DNA of 40,607 nt from Azospirillaceae bacterium (GTDB lineage: Bacteria; Pseudomonadota; Alphaproteobacteria; Azospirillales; Azospirillaceae), in NCBI GenBank assembly GCA_028281465.1, contig JANQJV010000004.1, positions 1 to 40,607 on the forward strand. Reading direction: 5' to 3'. Shown here in pieces: positions 33,800 through 40,607 of the stretch (position 1 is its first letter; every line of letters begins with the position of its first letter). The position numbers and the translations under genes are program-made. The notes beneath the pieces were generated by a model that made no database searches, was not told where the DNA came from, and worked only from the letters and a program-made list of their open reading frames with translations.

Positions 33800-34142
33800 G
33801 GCCTGGGATAGTGAACAGATGGCCCACAATGGGGCGGTATTATGGATCATTCGGCACGCCTGGCCGTCAGCGTGATGCCAAGGAATCGGACGGGCAACAA
33901 GACGATCTCCCGGTTTCTCGGGGCAGCGCGGGCATACCCAGGATCTGATTCGGGCCGTTCAAGACATCCGTGCCTGAAGCGGAAAAGCGCCGACGGCATG
34001 GCGAATGTTCGGAAATTGATGGCGGCGATCTTCGGCTGGATCGCTGAAACCGGACCCTGGATGCTCCATCGTCGGTGCTACGGACTGCCGGCCCAAGAAG
34101 CGATCCGTTCCTTTCGTTTTTTGGAGATGCTCCCCACGTGAT

Positions 34143-34168
34143 AGTCAGTGGGCTTGGATCGACTGACT
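34143..34168 (+). other. Small hairpin AGTCAGT / ACTGACT
   Basis: Perfect 7-bp arms (34143-34149 and 34162-34168) flank a 12-nt loop and are followed by TGTATTACC. This is too weak and T-poor to call a terminator with confidence. It could be the end of a short transcript or an operator. Confidence 0.3.
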
Positions 34169-34247
34169 TGTATTACCATGAACGTGCCAGGCGCCGTTGA
34201 TGTCGGATGCGATGGCGGCCAGCCCTCGGCTTGCTTAGCCCGTCCTC

Positions 34248-34289
34248 GACCAGGAGGCGTGGACCAGGAGGGGGGTTCGTCGCTATAAT
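34248..34289 (+). promoter_or_regulatory. Promoter candidate with tandem GACCAGGAGG boxes before TATAAT
   Basis: TATAAT at 34284-34289 is a perfect -10 hexamer. No good -35 exists (TGGACC at 34260-34265 at 18 bp). Instead GACCAGGAGG occurs twice (34248-34257 and 34262-34271), with starts 14 bp apart, ending 12 bp before the -10. A weak -35 with a direct repeat overlapping it suits an activator-dependent promoter. It would drive the binding-protein gene downstream. Confidence 0.45.
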
Positions 34290-34399
34290 TCAGTGATTCG
34301 TAATGATGGATGGCGGTGCTCGTGGTCCTGGGGTCCCGAACTTTCCCATCATCCGGCCAGTGGCCTCGGCCAGGGTGTTTGGTAGCCGAGGGTCTGATC

Positions 34400-35272
34400 A
34401 TGGTTTTGGCCATGGTTCTGGCGGCGGCTCAACCCGTGTGGGCCGGTGGAGAGCTGGCCGAGCGTGAGATTCGCTGGTTTCTCAAGCCGTTTCCACCGGT
34501 GACCATTCTGGAAGGGCCGCTGCCGGGCCGCGGGTTGGTTGCCGATTTTCTGCGCACATTGGCTGACCGTATGCCGGAGTATCGGCACCGCTACGAACCG
34601 TCCGGTGGCGCACGCGCGCTTGGGCTTATGGCCCAGGGTGAGCCGGCTTGTTACCCATCGCTCCTAAAGTCGCCGGCTCGGGAGGCGGTTCTTGTTTTTA
34701 GCCGGCCGATGGCGGTGAGTCTGCCGCATCACGTCGTGGTGCGGGTCGATCGGGTCGACCGGATGCTCCAGTACATCACGCCGCTCGGCACTATTGATGT
34801 GGTTCGGCTGTTGGCCGACGGGACCTTGGCAACCACCCTCACTGAACAGCGCGTGTTTCCGCCGCAGATTGCCGGCCCCCTGCACGCGTTGACCGACCAG
34901 CCGCATGTGAACCGAGCCAATGGCGACTTCAGCGCGCCCTATCGGCAGTTGGCCGCCGGTTGGATCGATTATCTGTTCGCTTTTCCCTCGGAAGTGACGT
35001 GGCAGATCGGACAGATTAATCCCGCATTCGAGTCGGACGTTGCCTACCTGCCGATCGATGGCATGCCACCCTTTCTCACCATCCATACCGGTTGCACGAA
35101 GGGACCATGGGGGCGAGAGGTGATTGCCCGGATCGATGCTGTTCTCCGTGCAATCGGCCCGCGCCCACCTTGGGTCGACCGTCATTTGGCTTTGGTCGAT
35201 CCACCGTTGGCGCGGCAGCTTGAGGCTGTGCTGTCACGCCACCAACCCCTGGGGCACAAACCGGACGAATGA
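34400..35272 (+). CDS. Periplasmic substrate-binding-like protein (TIGR02285-type)
   Basis: A 290-residue predicted exported protein. It opens with a hydrophobic stretch ending AAAQPVWAGG, followed by EIRWFLKPFPPVTILEGP and GLVADFLRTLADRMPEYRHR. This is the beginning of the SBP_bac_3-like fold in the TIGR02285 group. Later segments are ACYPSLLKSPAREAVLVFSRP and GWIDYLFAFPSEVTWQIG. No transporter genes are linked, so transport of a specific ligand cannot be claimed. GAGGG 7 nt upstream supports the ATG at 34400, but the signal peptide then lacks a basic residue. An upstream ATG at 34310 gives a longer, Arg-containing leader and remains possible. The candidate promoter lies at about 34260-34289. 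Confidence 0.78.
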   Translation: MVLAMVLAAAQPVWAGGELAEREIRWFLKPFPPVTILEGPLPGRGLVADFLRTLADRMPEYRHRYEPSGGARALGLMAQGEPACYPSLLKSPAREAVLVFSRPMAVSLPHHVVVRVDRVDRMLQYITPLGTIDVVRLLADGTLATTLTEQRVFPPQIAGPLHALTDQPHVNRANGDFSAPYRQLAAGWIDYLFAFPSEVTWQIGQINPAFESDVAYLPIDGMPPFLTIHTGCTKGPWGREVIARIDAVLRAIGPRPPWVDRHLALVDPPLARQLEAVLSRHQPLGHKPDE

Positions 35273-35301
35273 ACCCGGTATCGTTTCGTGCGGAGAACCC
35301 C

Positions 35302-35330
35302 TTGCTGGCGGGTTGGTTTTGTCCGATATT
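35302..35330 (+). promoter_or_regulatory. Promoter of the SRP RNA gene
   Basis: TTGCTG (35302-35307) and GATATT (35325-35330) are spaced by exactly 17 bp. Transcription starting about 7 bp later would begin at the predicted 5' end of the SRP RNA, which supports both calls. Confidence 0.65.
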
Positions 35331-35335
35331 AGGGT

Positions 35336-35434
35336 GAGGGAGGTTGGTGGTGGACGGACCCCTCGCCAACCCGGTCAGGTCCGGAAGGAAGCAGCCGTAA
35401 CGAGCTCCGGTCCGGGTCATCGTGCAGCCTCCCG
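35336..35434 (+). ncRNA. ffs: Signal recognition particle RNA, small (4.5S-type)
   Basis: The region 35370-35420 carries the near-invariant SRP helix 8 core: GGTCAGGTCCGGAAGGAAGCA with its GGAA tetraloop, then GCAGCC and the opposing strand CCGGGTCAT. The ends pair, GGGAGGTTG (35338-35346) with CAGCCTCCC (35425-35433), closing a hairpin RNA of about 97 nt. This is the usual size for the proteobacterial form that binds Ffh for co-translational membrane targeting. Ends are estimated to within a few bases. It lies directly upstream of dnaX, a common alphaproteobacterial arrangement. Confidence 0.95.
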
Positions 35435-35518
35435 CCCCGTCTTGCGAGCGTGCCCGACCGTGGGCGCCGCCGTGCTGCCACGACAGGTGCCGGTCTGCGC
35501 CGGTAAGGGCCGCCTTCC

Positions 35519-37420
35519 GTGACCGAGTCGCCCGAATCCGATCTCCCCCGCGAGTTTCGAGACGCCGACGGTACCCCCCCGCCGTATCGTGTTCTGGCAC
35601 GTAAATACCGGCCGACCTGTTTCGCTGAGCTGGTGGGGCAGGAGGCTCTGGTTCGCACCCTGACCAACGCTATCGAATCAGGTCGTGTCGCCCAGGCGTT
35701 CATGCTCACCGGGGTGCGTGGCGTCGGCAAGACGACGACGGCGCGAATCATTGCGCGGGCGCTCAACTGCATCGGCCCGGATGGCAATGGCGGTCCGACG
35801 ACGGCGCCCTGTGGGATCTGCGAATCGTGCCGCGCCATCGCCAATGACCGTCATGTGGACGTGTTGGAGATGGATGCGGCTTCGCACACCGGCGTAGACG
35901 ATATCCGGGAGATCATTGACAGCGTGCGCTACAGCCCGGCGTCGGCCCGCTACAAGCTGTACATCATCGACGAGGTGCACATGCTGTCCAAGAACGCCTT
36001 CAACGCCCTGTTGAAGACCTTGGAAGAGCCACCAGCGCATGTGAAATTCGTCTTCGCGACGACAGAGAGTCGCAAGGTTCCCGTCACGGTGTTGTCGCGC
36101 TGTCAGCGCTTCGACCTGCGGCGCGTATCGGTTCCCATGCTGATCGAGCACTATAGCTCCATTTGCACCCGGGAGGGGGTCAGCATCGAGGATGACGCGT
36201 TGGCGCTGATTGCTCGGGCCGCCGACGGTTCGGTCCGCGACGGGCTGAGCCTGCTCGATCAGGCCATTGCGCTCACCGGTGGTGCGCATGCCAGAGGTGG
36301 CGTGGCCGCCACGGTTGTGCGCGACATGCTCGGGTTGGCCGACCGCACGCGCGTGATCGATTTGTTCGAGGCGGCCTTGGGCGGAACACCGGCCGAGGCC
36401 TTGGCCATCCTGTCGGACCTGCACGCCGGTGGAGCCGACGCTGCGGTGATCATCCGAGACCTGCTGGAATTGACCCACACGATCACACGATTCCGCATCG
36501 TGCCGGCGTCGTTGGACGATCCGGCGACGCCGGAGGCGGAGCGCCAGCGTGGTCGTGCTCTGGCGCAGGCGTTGGGCGTGCCGGCGCTGACCCGGGCTTG
36601 GCAGTTGCTGCTCAAAGGGCTGGGGGAGGTGCAAACCGCCCCGCAGCCGCATCAGGCGGCCGAGATGGTCGTCATTCGGTTGGCCCATGCTGCCGCTTTG
36701 CCGCCACCCGCGGAGTTGGTCCAGCGGCTTTCCCGGTCCTGGCCCGGGGGCGTCGAGGGAGATGGCGGTGGCGCTGCACCGGCTCTTGGTGGTGCCCGCG
36801 ATGACCCGCCAATGCCCCCATCGCCGCGCGGCCAGGCCGGACCGTCGGCCCGTGCCGCTGACCGTCCACGCCTGGAGCCACGATCAGACCGAACGCGGTT
36901 GGCGCCCTCGGTTCGCACCGAGCCGGCGGACCCGGTTCCTGTGCCAACCGCTGGCATGGATTTGGAGCATCCTGCCACGGTGCCCGTGCCGGCCAGTTTT
37001 CGGGCCGTCGCCGAGCTGTTCCAGGCGCGTGGCGAAGTCGGGCTGCATTCGCATCTGGTCGTCAATGCCCGCTTAGTGCGGTACGAACCGGGTGTATTGG
37101 TGTTGCATTTCGATCCGCATCCGGGACCGGACGTGCCGCGCCGCATCTCGGCGAGCCTGCAGGCCTGGACTGGACGGCCATGGAAGATCGTCTTGTCCGA
37201 TCAGCTCGGCGCGCCAAGCCTGCGCGAGCAGGACAAGGAGGCCGAGCGGCAGGCACGCGAGGAAGCCGCCCGCCATCCCCTGGTGCGCGGCGTCCTGGCT
37301 ACGTTTCCCGGGGCGCAGATTCTCGAGGTGCGCAACCTGGCCGGGGTGGCTCCGGATGTCGATGCCCCCGATTCCCCGTTCGCTGACGGCGACGCTTCTG
37401 AAAACGGAGAGACCGACTGA
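35519..37420 (+). CDS. dnaX: DNA polymerase III subunit gamma/tau
   Basis: A 633-residue clamp-loader ATPase. Walker A is GVRGVGKTT (65-73), Walker B IIDEVHMLS, sensor-1 FATTESRKVPVTVLSRCQRF. A zinc module is formed by C84, C98, C101 and C104, and an arginine-finger region follows in GSVRDGLSLLDQA. The C-terminal 200 or so residues are Pro/Arg-rich and then fold into a tau-type domain. I see no A-rich slippery heptamer, so no sign of a programmed gamma frameshift. The start codon is GTG, with AAGGG 9 nt upstream. The stop shares a base with the ybaB ATG (TGATG). Confidence 0.96.
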   Translation: MTESPESDLPREFRDADGTPPPYRVLARKYRPTCFAELVGQEALVRTLTNAIESGRVAQAFMLTGVRGVGKTTTARIIARALNCIGPDGNGGPTTAPCGICESCRAIANDRHVDVLEMDAASHTGVDDIREIIDSVRYSPASARYKLYIIDEVHMLSKNAFNALLKTLEEPPAHVKFVFATTESRKVPVTVLSRCQRFDLRRVSVPMLIEHYSSICTREGVSIEDDALALIARAADGSVRDGLSLLDQAIALTGGAHARGGVAATVVRDMLGLADRTRVIDLFEAALGGTPAEALAILSDLHAGGADAAVIIRDLLELTHTITRFRIVPASLDDPATPEAERQRGRALAQALGVPALTRAWQLLLKGLGEVQTAPQPHQAAEMVVIRLAHAAALPPPAELVQRLSRSWPGGVEGDGGGAAPALGGARDDPPMPPSPRGQAGPSARAADRPRLEPRSDRTRLAPSVRTEPADPVPVPTAGMDLEHPATVPVPASFRAVAELFQARGEVGLHSHLVVNARLVRYEPGVLVLHFDPHPGPDVPRRISASLQAWTGRPWKIVLSDQLGAPSLREQDKEAERQAREEAARHPLVRGVLATFPGAQILEVRNLAGVAPDVDAPDSPFADGDASENGETD

Positions 37421-37743
37421 TGAAGAATATCGGCAACATGCTCAAACAGGCCCAGCAAATGCAGGCCAAGATGCAGGAGATGCAGGACCGCTTGGGTGAG
37501 TTGGAGGTGGTCGGTCAATCTGGCGCCGGCATGGTGCATGTGACGATGAATGGCAAGGGTGAGGTGAAACGCGTCAAGATCGAAAAGGCCGTGGTTGATC
37601 CGGACGATATCGAAGTAATGGAGGACCTGATCGTCGCTGCCTGCAACGATGCCAAGGGCAAGGTTGAAGCACAGGTGCAGGAGGAGACACAGAAGATGAT
37701 GGGCGGCATGAAGTTGCCGCCGGGCATGAAGTTGCCGTTCTGA
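37420..37743 (+). CDS. YbaB/EbfC family nucleoid-associated protein
   Basis: A 107-residue DNA-binding protein with the family opening MKNIGNMLKQAQQMQAKMQE, the central VVGQSGAGMVHVTMNGKGEV and the helix DDIEVMEDLIVAACNDA. It is thought to bind DNA as a tweezer-like dimer and often sits between dnaX and recR. Here recR does not follow. GGAG 10 nt before the ATG lies within dnaX, so the two are translationally coupled. Confidence 0.96.
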   Translation: MKNIGNMLKQAQQMQAKMQEMQDRLGELEVVGQSGAGMVHVTMNGKGEVKRVKIEKAVVDPDDIEVMEDLIVAACNDAKGKVEAQVQEETQKMMGGMKLPPGMKLPF

Positions 37744-37898
37744 ATGCCGGCGGTGCGACGGAACCGGTGATTGCGGTGCGAATGTCTGCTATTCTCTGAC
37801 CCCGTTTCTCCTGGTCCGTAACCTGCTGGCGCGCGGACGGGCCGGGCCTGGGGCGGGCCTTCGCTGCAACCCTCGATCTGCGCCGCCGTTGATCTGCA

Positions 37899-39041
37899 AT
37901 GAAGCTAACCATTGAACGTGCCGCCTTGCTACGGTCCCTCACCCACGTTCAGGGTGTTGTGGAACGGCGCAACACCATCCCGATCCTGTCCAATGTGCTG
38001 TTGCGGGCCGAAGGGTCGGAGCTGGCGCTGACGGCGACCGACATGGATATTGAGATCGTCGAGTCGGTTGCGGCCGACGTCGTCATGTCCGGCGCGACCA
38101 CGGCACCGGCGCACACGCTCTACGATATCGTGCGTAAGCTGGCCGAAGGCGCTCAGGTGGAGCTGTCGCTGAGCGAAGAGGGCACCATGCTCTCGCTGCG
38201 AAGCGGGCGCGCGCATTTCAAGCTTGGATGCCTTCCTCCTGACGACTATCCGCAGATTGCCGGCGGCGAGCTTAAGCACCGCTTCGAGGTCGCGGCTGCC
38301 GACCTGCGGTCCTTGATCGACCGTACGCGCTTTGCGATCTCCACAGAGGAGACGCGCTATTATCTGAACGGTATCTTCCTGCACGCGACCGAGACCAAGC
38401 CTGGTGATGGGTCGGCGGTCCCCGGGATCGCTGTGCTGCGATCGGTGGCGACCGATGGCCACCGCCTGGCCCGGATGGAAATGCCCTTGCCGGATGGCGC
38501 TGATACGATGCCAGGTATCATCGTTCCGCGTAAGACGGTCAATGAAATCAGAAAGTTGATTGACGAAGCGGCGGACCGAATCGAGTTGGCGATCTCTGAG
38601 AATAAAATCCGCTTCAGCTTCGACACCATCGTTGTGACGTCGAAGCTGATCGACGGGACATTCCCGGACTACGAACGCGTGATTCCGACGGGCAACGATA
38701 AAATGCTGGAGGTGGATGCCAGACAGTTCGCGCGGGCGGTAGACCGGGTTGCAACCATTTCCACGGAGAAGAGTCGAGCGGTGAAGCTGGCGGTGATGCC
38801 CGGAAACCTGACGCTGTCGGCAACCAGCCCGGATGCCGGCAGTGCTCAGGAGGAGCTCGAGGTCGCCTACGACGACCAGGCTCTGGAGATCGGTTTCAAT
38901 TCCCGCTATTTGCTCGATATCACGCAGCAGATTGAGGGCGACGGGGCGCGTTTCACCATGGCTGATGCGGCCGCACCGACCCTGGTGCGCGATACGGCGG
39001 ATGCCAGCGCGCTCTACGTGCTCATGCCCATGCGGGTGTGA
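37899..39041 (+). CDS. dnaN: DNA polymerase III beta sliding clamp
   Basis: A 380-residue clamp made of three similar domains. It shows the conserved opening LTIERAALLRSLTHVQGVVE, RNTIPILSNVLL, the inter-domain DDYPQI, RFAISTEETRYYLNGIFLH, ATDGHRLA, KLIDGTFPDYERVIP, ATISTEKSRAVKL, FNSRYLLDIT and the typical C terminus LMPMRV. It forms the ring that tethers DNA polymerases to the template. A 155-bp gap separates it from ybaB. The ATG at 37899 has no obvious Shine-Dalgarno site. The stop overlaps the recF GTG. dnaA is not upstream, as it would be in the classic dnaA-dnaN-recF-gyrB order. Confidence 0.97.
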   Translation: MKLTIERAALLRSLTHVQGVVERRNTIPILSNVLLRAEGSELALTATDMDIEIVESVAADVVMSGATTAPAHTLYDIVRKLAEGAQVELSLSEEGTMLSLRSGRAHFKLGCLPPDDYPQIAGGELKHRFEVAAADLRSLIDRTRFAISTEETRYYLNGIFLHATETKPGDGSAVPGIAVLRSVATDGHRLARMEMPLPDGADTMPGIIVPRKTVNEIRKLIDEAADRIELAISENKIRFSFDTIVVTSKLIDGTFPDYERVIPTGNDKMLEVDARQFARAVDRVATISTEKSRAVKLAVMPGNLTLSATSPDAGSAQEELEVAYDDQALEIGFNSRYLLDITQQIEGDGARFTMADAAAPTLVRDTADASALYVLMPMRV

Positions 39042-40294
39042 AACCGCAGACCGATGGTGCCCCCGCGGCTGTTGGCAGTTCGCCGGCGCTGCCCATGGCG
39101 GCCGCGGCGGGCTCTGGCCCGCTGGTTGCCGGTGCCGTTCGGCGCGGTGCCGTCGGTCGGTTGGTGCTCACCCAATTTCGCAGCTATGCGTCGGCCCGGT
39201 GGGAAGGTGGTCCGGACCCGGTGGTGTTGACCGGTCCAAACGGCGCCGGAAAGACCAATCTGCTTGAGGCGCTCAGTCTCCTGGCTCCGGGGCGTGGCCT
39301 CCGGTCGGCTCGCCTTCCGGACCTGGCCCGCAGCGGGCTAGACCGGGCGCCGGAATCGGATGGGTGGGCGATTTCGGCGCGCGTGTGGTCGGGGCCGGTC
39401 AGCATCGACATCGGCACCGGATGCGGTGCCCTAGCCGGTGCCGCACCGGGAAGCGACCGTCGTGTCGTGCGTCTCGACGATCGGGTCGGGCGGAGTGCCG
39501 ATCTGTCGTACCATCTCGCCATGCAGTGGCTGACGCCGGCGATGGATCGCCTGTTCCAGGACGGCAGTGGTGAGCGGCGCCGATTCCTCGATCGCATGGT
39601 GTATGGCGTCGATCCGTCCCATGCCGGTCGCCTGACGCGCTATGAACGGGCCCTGCGCGAGCGCTCGCGCTTGTTGCGCGAAGGCCGAGCAGATGCGGCG
39701 TGGCTGGATGGCTTGGAGGACCAGATGGTCACAGCCGGTGTCGCCATCGCGGCGGCCCGGCGCGATCTCGTGCGCCGCTTGGCAGGTGCGCTTGCATCGG
39801 CGCCGGGGCCGTTCCCGCGTGCCGGCGTGCAGCTGGAAGGACGAATCGATGACCTGTTGGCGCCCGGACCGGCCCTGGCGGCGGAGGACGAGCTCCGCGA
39901 CGAGTTGAGGGTCGGACGCGGCCAGGACTCGGTGTCCGGTGGTGCTGCGGTCGGGCCGCACCGATCCGATCTCAAAGTCTGGTTCCCAGGTAGTGGAGGC
40001 GGCTTGGATCGGCCGGCTGGGCAATGTTCCACCGGTGAGCAGAAGGCCCTGCTGATTTCCCTGGTGCTGGCCAATGCCAGGCTCTTGATCGCGGATCGTC
40101 AGGCCACGCCAATCCTGCTGCTGGACGAAGTGGTGGCGCATCTGGATCGAGATCGCCGGCAGGCGCTGTTCGACCAGTTGCTCAGCCTTGACCTGCAGGC
40201 CTGGTTGACCGGAACCGATGCCACCTTGTTCGAACCGATGCAAGGCCGTGCCCGTTTCGTGCGTATCGACCCGGGGCGGATCGGGACGGACTGA
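39038..40294 (+). CDS. recF: DNA replication/repair protein RecF
   Basis: A 418-residue SMC-like ATPase that loads RecA at gaps with RecO and RecR. It has VGRLVLTQFRSY, Walker A GPNGAGKTNLLEALSLL, APGRGLRSARL, RRRFLDRMVYGVDPSHAGRL, the signature STGEQKALLISLVLANA and Walker B PILLLDEVVAHLD. The GTG at 39038 overlaps the dnaN stop (GTGA) and gives about 40 extra Ala/Gly/Pro-rich residues before the normal RecF start. An in-frame ATG at 39095 leaves about 20 extra. It is the last gene before the repeat-bearing right end; gyrB does not follow. Confidence 0.95.
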   Translation: MKPQTDGAPAAVGSSPALPMAAAAGSGPLVAGAVRRGAVGRLVLTQFRSYASARWEGGPDPVVLTGPNGAGKTNLLEALSLLAPGRGLRSARLPDLARSGLDRAPESDGWAISARVWSGPVSIDIGTGCGALAGAAPGSDRRVVRLDDRVGRSADLSYHLAMQWLTPAMDRLFQDGSGERRRFLDRMVYGVDPSHAGRLTRYERALRERSRLLREGRADAAWLDGLEDQMVTAGVAIAAARRDLVRRLAGALASAPGPFPRAGVQLEGRIDDLLAPGPALAAEDELRDELRVGRGQDSVSGGAAVGPHRSDLKVWFPGSGGGLDRPAGQCSTGEQKALLISLVLANARLLIADRQATPILLLDEVVAHLDRDRRQALFDQLLSLDLQAWLTGTDATLFEPMQGRARFVRIDPGRIGTD

Positions 40295-40327
40295 TACGAG
40301 CGACCTCCTTTCGCGACCGGTCGCAGA

Positions 40328-40365
40328 GCCGGCCTTTTCGGAGCGCCGGCCCGGAGGCCGGCACC
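40328..40365. repeat. Short third relative of the terminal repeat
   Basis: TTTTCGGAGCGCCGGC followed by CCGGAGGCCGGC matches the TTTCGGAGCGCCGGC core of the right terminal repeat in the same orientation. GCCGGC occurs at 40328, 40345 and 40357, keeping the 12-bp period for the last two. It lacks the rest of the 93-bp element, so it is either a truncated copy or a subfamily. Confidence 0.65.
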
Positions 40366-40404
40366 GTCGGTTCAGCATGAAAGCCGAAAAAGATCAGCAC
40401 CATA

Positions 40405-40440
40405 GGCCACTGGCACAGTGCATACAAAGTGCCAATGGCC
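40405..40440 (+). terminator. 12-bp stem-loop, possible recF operon terminator
   Basis: GGCCACTGGCAC (40405-40416) and GTGCCAATGGCC (40429-40440) pair at 11 of 12 positions around a 12-nt loop. A short GTTTCT follows. It lies 110 bp after the recF stop. The T-run is weak, so termination is plausible rather than sure. Confidence 0.45.
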
Positions 40441-40514
40441 GTTTCTCCGACCACGCTCCTCGTTCGGCGCCGAAACCGACCGTGTCGTCAAGGCGGGCCC
40501 TGGGTATCATACCA

Positions 40515-40607
40515 ACGGCCTGAAACAAGGACCGGTCCTCCGGCCGCCGTATTTCGGAGCGCCGGCATCCGTGCCGGCTGGACCGCCGGCTTCCAGCCGG
40601 CCCGGAC
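40515..40607. repeat. Right copy of 93-bp window-terminal inverted repeat
   Basis: This is the reverse complement of 35-127 at 85 of 93 positions and runs to the last base of the window. GCCGGC occurs at 40561, 40573, 40585 and 40596. Relative to the nearest gene 3' end (recF), its orientation is the same as that of the left copy relative to the chemoreceptor 3' end. Confidence 0.85.

Larger units (their letters stand above)
33800..34399. other. 600-bp stretch without a convincing gene
   Basis: This lies between the MoxR operon and the binding-protein gene. The frame at 33842-34141 (99 codons) reads as a basic, unstructured peptide with no family character, and I do not call it. The stretch holds a 7-bp inverted repeat (34143-34168), a 10-bp direct repeat (34248-34271) and a perfect TATAAT (34284-34289). 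Confidence 0.55.
40295..40607. other. Gene-free right end rich in palindromes and repeats
   Basis: 313 bp after recF contain no plausible gene. In order they hold a 12-bp perfect palindrome GCGACCGGTCGC (40313-40324), a short relative of the terminal repeat (40328-40365), a 12-bp stem-loop (40405-40440) and the right copy of the 93-bp inverted repeat (40515-40607). Confidence 0.75.

Noticed and set aside
33842..34141. 99-codon plus-strand frame after the MoxR operon
   Set aside because: The translation is basic and patternless, no ribosome site is evident, and codon choice does not resemble the neighbours. A small gene cannot be excluded.
35519..37420. Programmed frameshift in dnaX
   Set aside because: No A-rich slippery heptamer is visible in the gene.
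37744..37898. Replication origin beside dnaN
   Set aside because: I find no DnaA-box-like TTATCCACA cluster or AT-rich unwinding element in the 155-bp gap or after recF, and dnaA is absent.
1..40607. CRISPR arrays, transposases, integrases, prophage genes, tRNA genes
   Set aside because: None seen: no regularly spaced direct repeats of CRISPR size, no recombinase motifs, no cloverleaf-forming sequence recognised by eye. Formal tRNA and CRISPR scans were not possible here.

Overview
The window is GC-rich (low-to-mid 60s percent by eye), densely coding bacterial DNA. Gene content points to an alphaproteobacterium, most likely Rhodospirillales-like. The pointers are the DUF1285 / CoA-pyrophosphatase / DUF6111 / CCA-transferase cluster, the MoxR / DUF58 / BatA-DUF4159 cluster, a small 4.5S-type SRP RNA beside dnaX, and PAS-rich signalling proteins. 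Taxonomy is inferred from synteny and protein character, not from a marker-gene search. I see no tRNA, rRNA, CRISPR array, transposase, integrase or phage gene.

Layout. (1) 0.1-4.1 kb, minus strand: a chemoreceptor and a PAS-GGDEF-EAL cyclic-di-GMP enzyme, then a 0.5 kb AT-rich gene-free stretch. (2) 4.6-10.7 kb: a UvrD/PcrA-type helicase; an alpha-methylacyl-CoA racemase-like enzyme coupled to a small unknown protein; a TPR/glycosyltransferase-9-like protein; and an NTF2-like protein. (3) 10.9-20.8 kb, a signalling block: a small basic unknown protein; a minus-strand partner-switching operon (STAS antagonist, HATPase kinase, receiver-PP2C phosphatase) with no sigma factor beside it; a CX5R tyrosine/dual-specificity phosphatase; a membrane PAS histidine kinase; a hybrid kinase carrying three receiver-like domains and an HPt; and a small exported or membrane-anchored protein. 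(4) 20.9-22.9 kb: a fused double-ATPase peptide-type ABC protein without permeases, and a cysteine-containing lipoprotein. (5) 22.9-33.8 kb: two divergent housekeeping operons. One runs DUF1285-NUDIX-DUF6111-cca-hemW on minus and is overlapped throughout. The other runs moxR-DUF58-BatA/DUF4159-VWA/GATase-like on plus. (6) 34.3-40.3 kb: a periplasmic binding-like protein, the SRP RNA, then dnaX-ybaB-dnaN-recF.

How the genes fit together. The right end is a replication and repair set: clamp loader, nucleoid-associated YbaB, sliding clamp and RecF. The junction is unusual, because recR is missing after ybaB and dnaA/gyrB are missing around dnaN-recF. The signalling block places Ser/Thr partner switching, a Cys-phosphatase and a His-Asp phosphorelay side by side, and the chemoreceptor and c-di-GMP enzyme lie about 7-9 kb further left. 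Shared output is possible, but it is inference.

The most striking non-genic structure is a 93-bp inverted repeat at the two ends of the window (35-127 and 40515-40607, 85/93 matching by my hand alignment). It is built on GCCGGC palindromes spaced about 12 bp apart, and a third, shorter relative sits at 40328-40365. It looks like a dispersed 3'-end-associated element, and the window may end there because an assembly broke at it. I did not find a clearly novel defence or mobile system. The best candidates for something new are this repeat family, the partner-switching module with no visible target, and a gene-free region with a perfect 13-bp hairpin at 14.07 kb.
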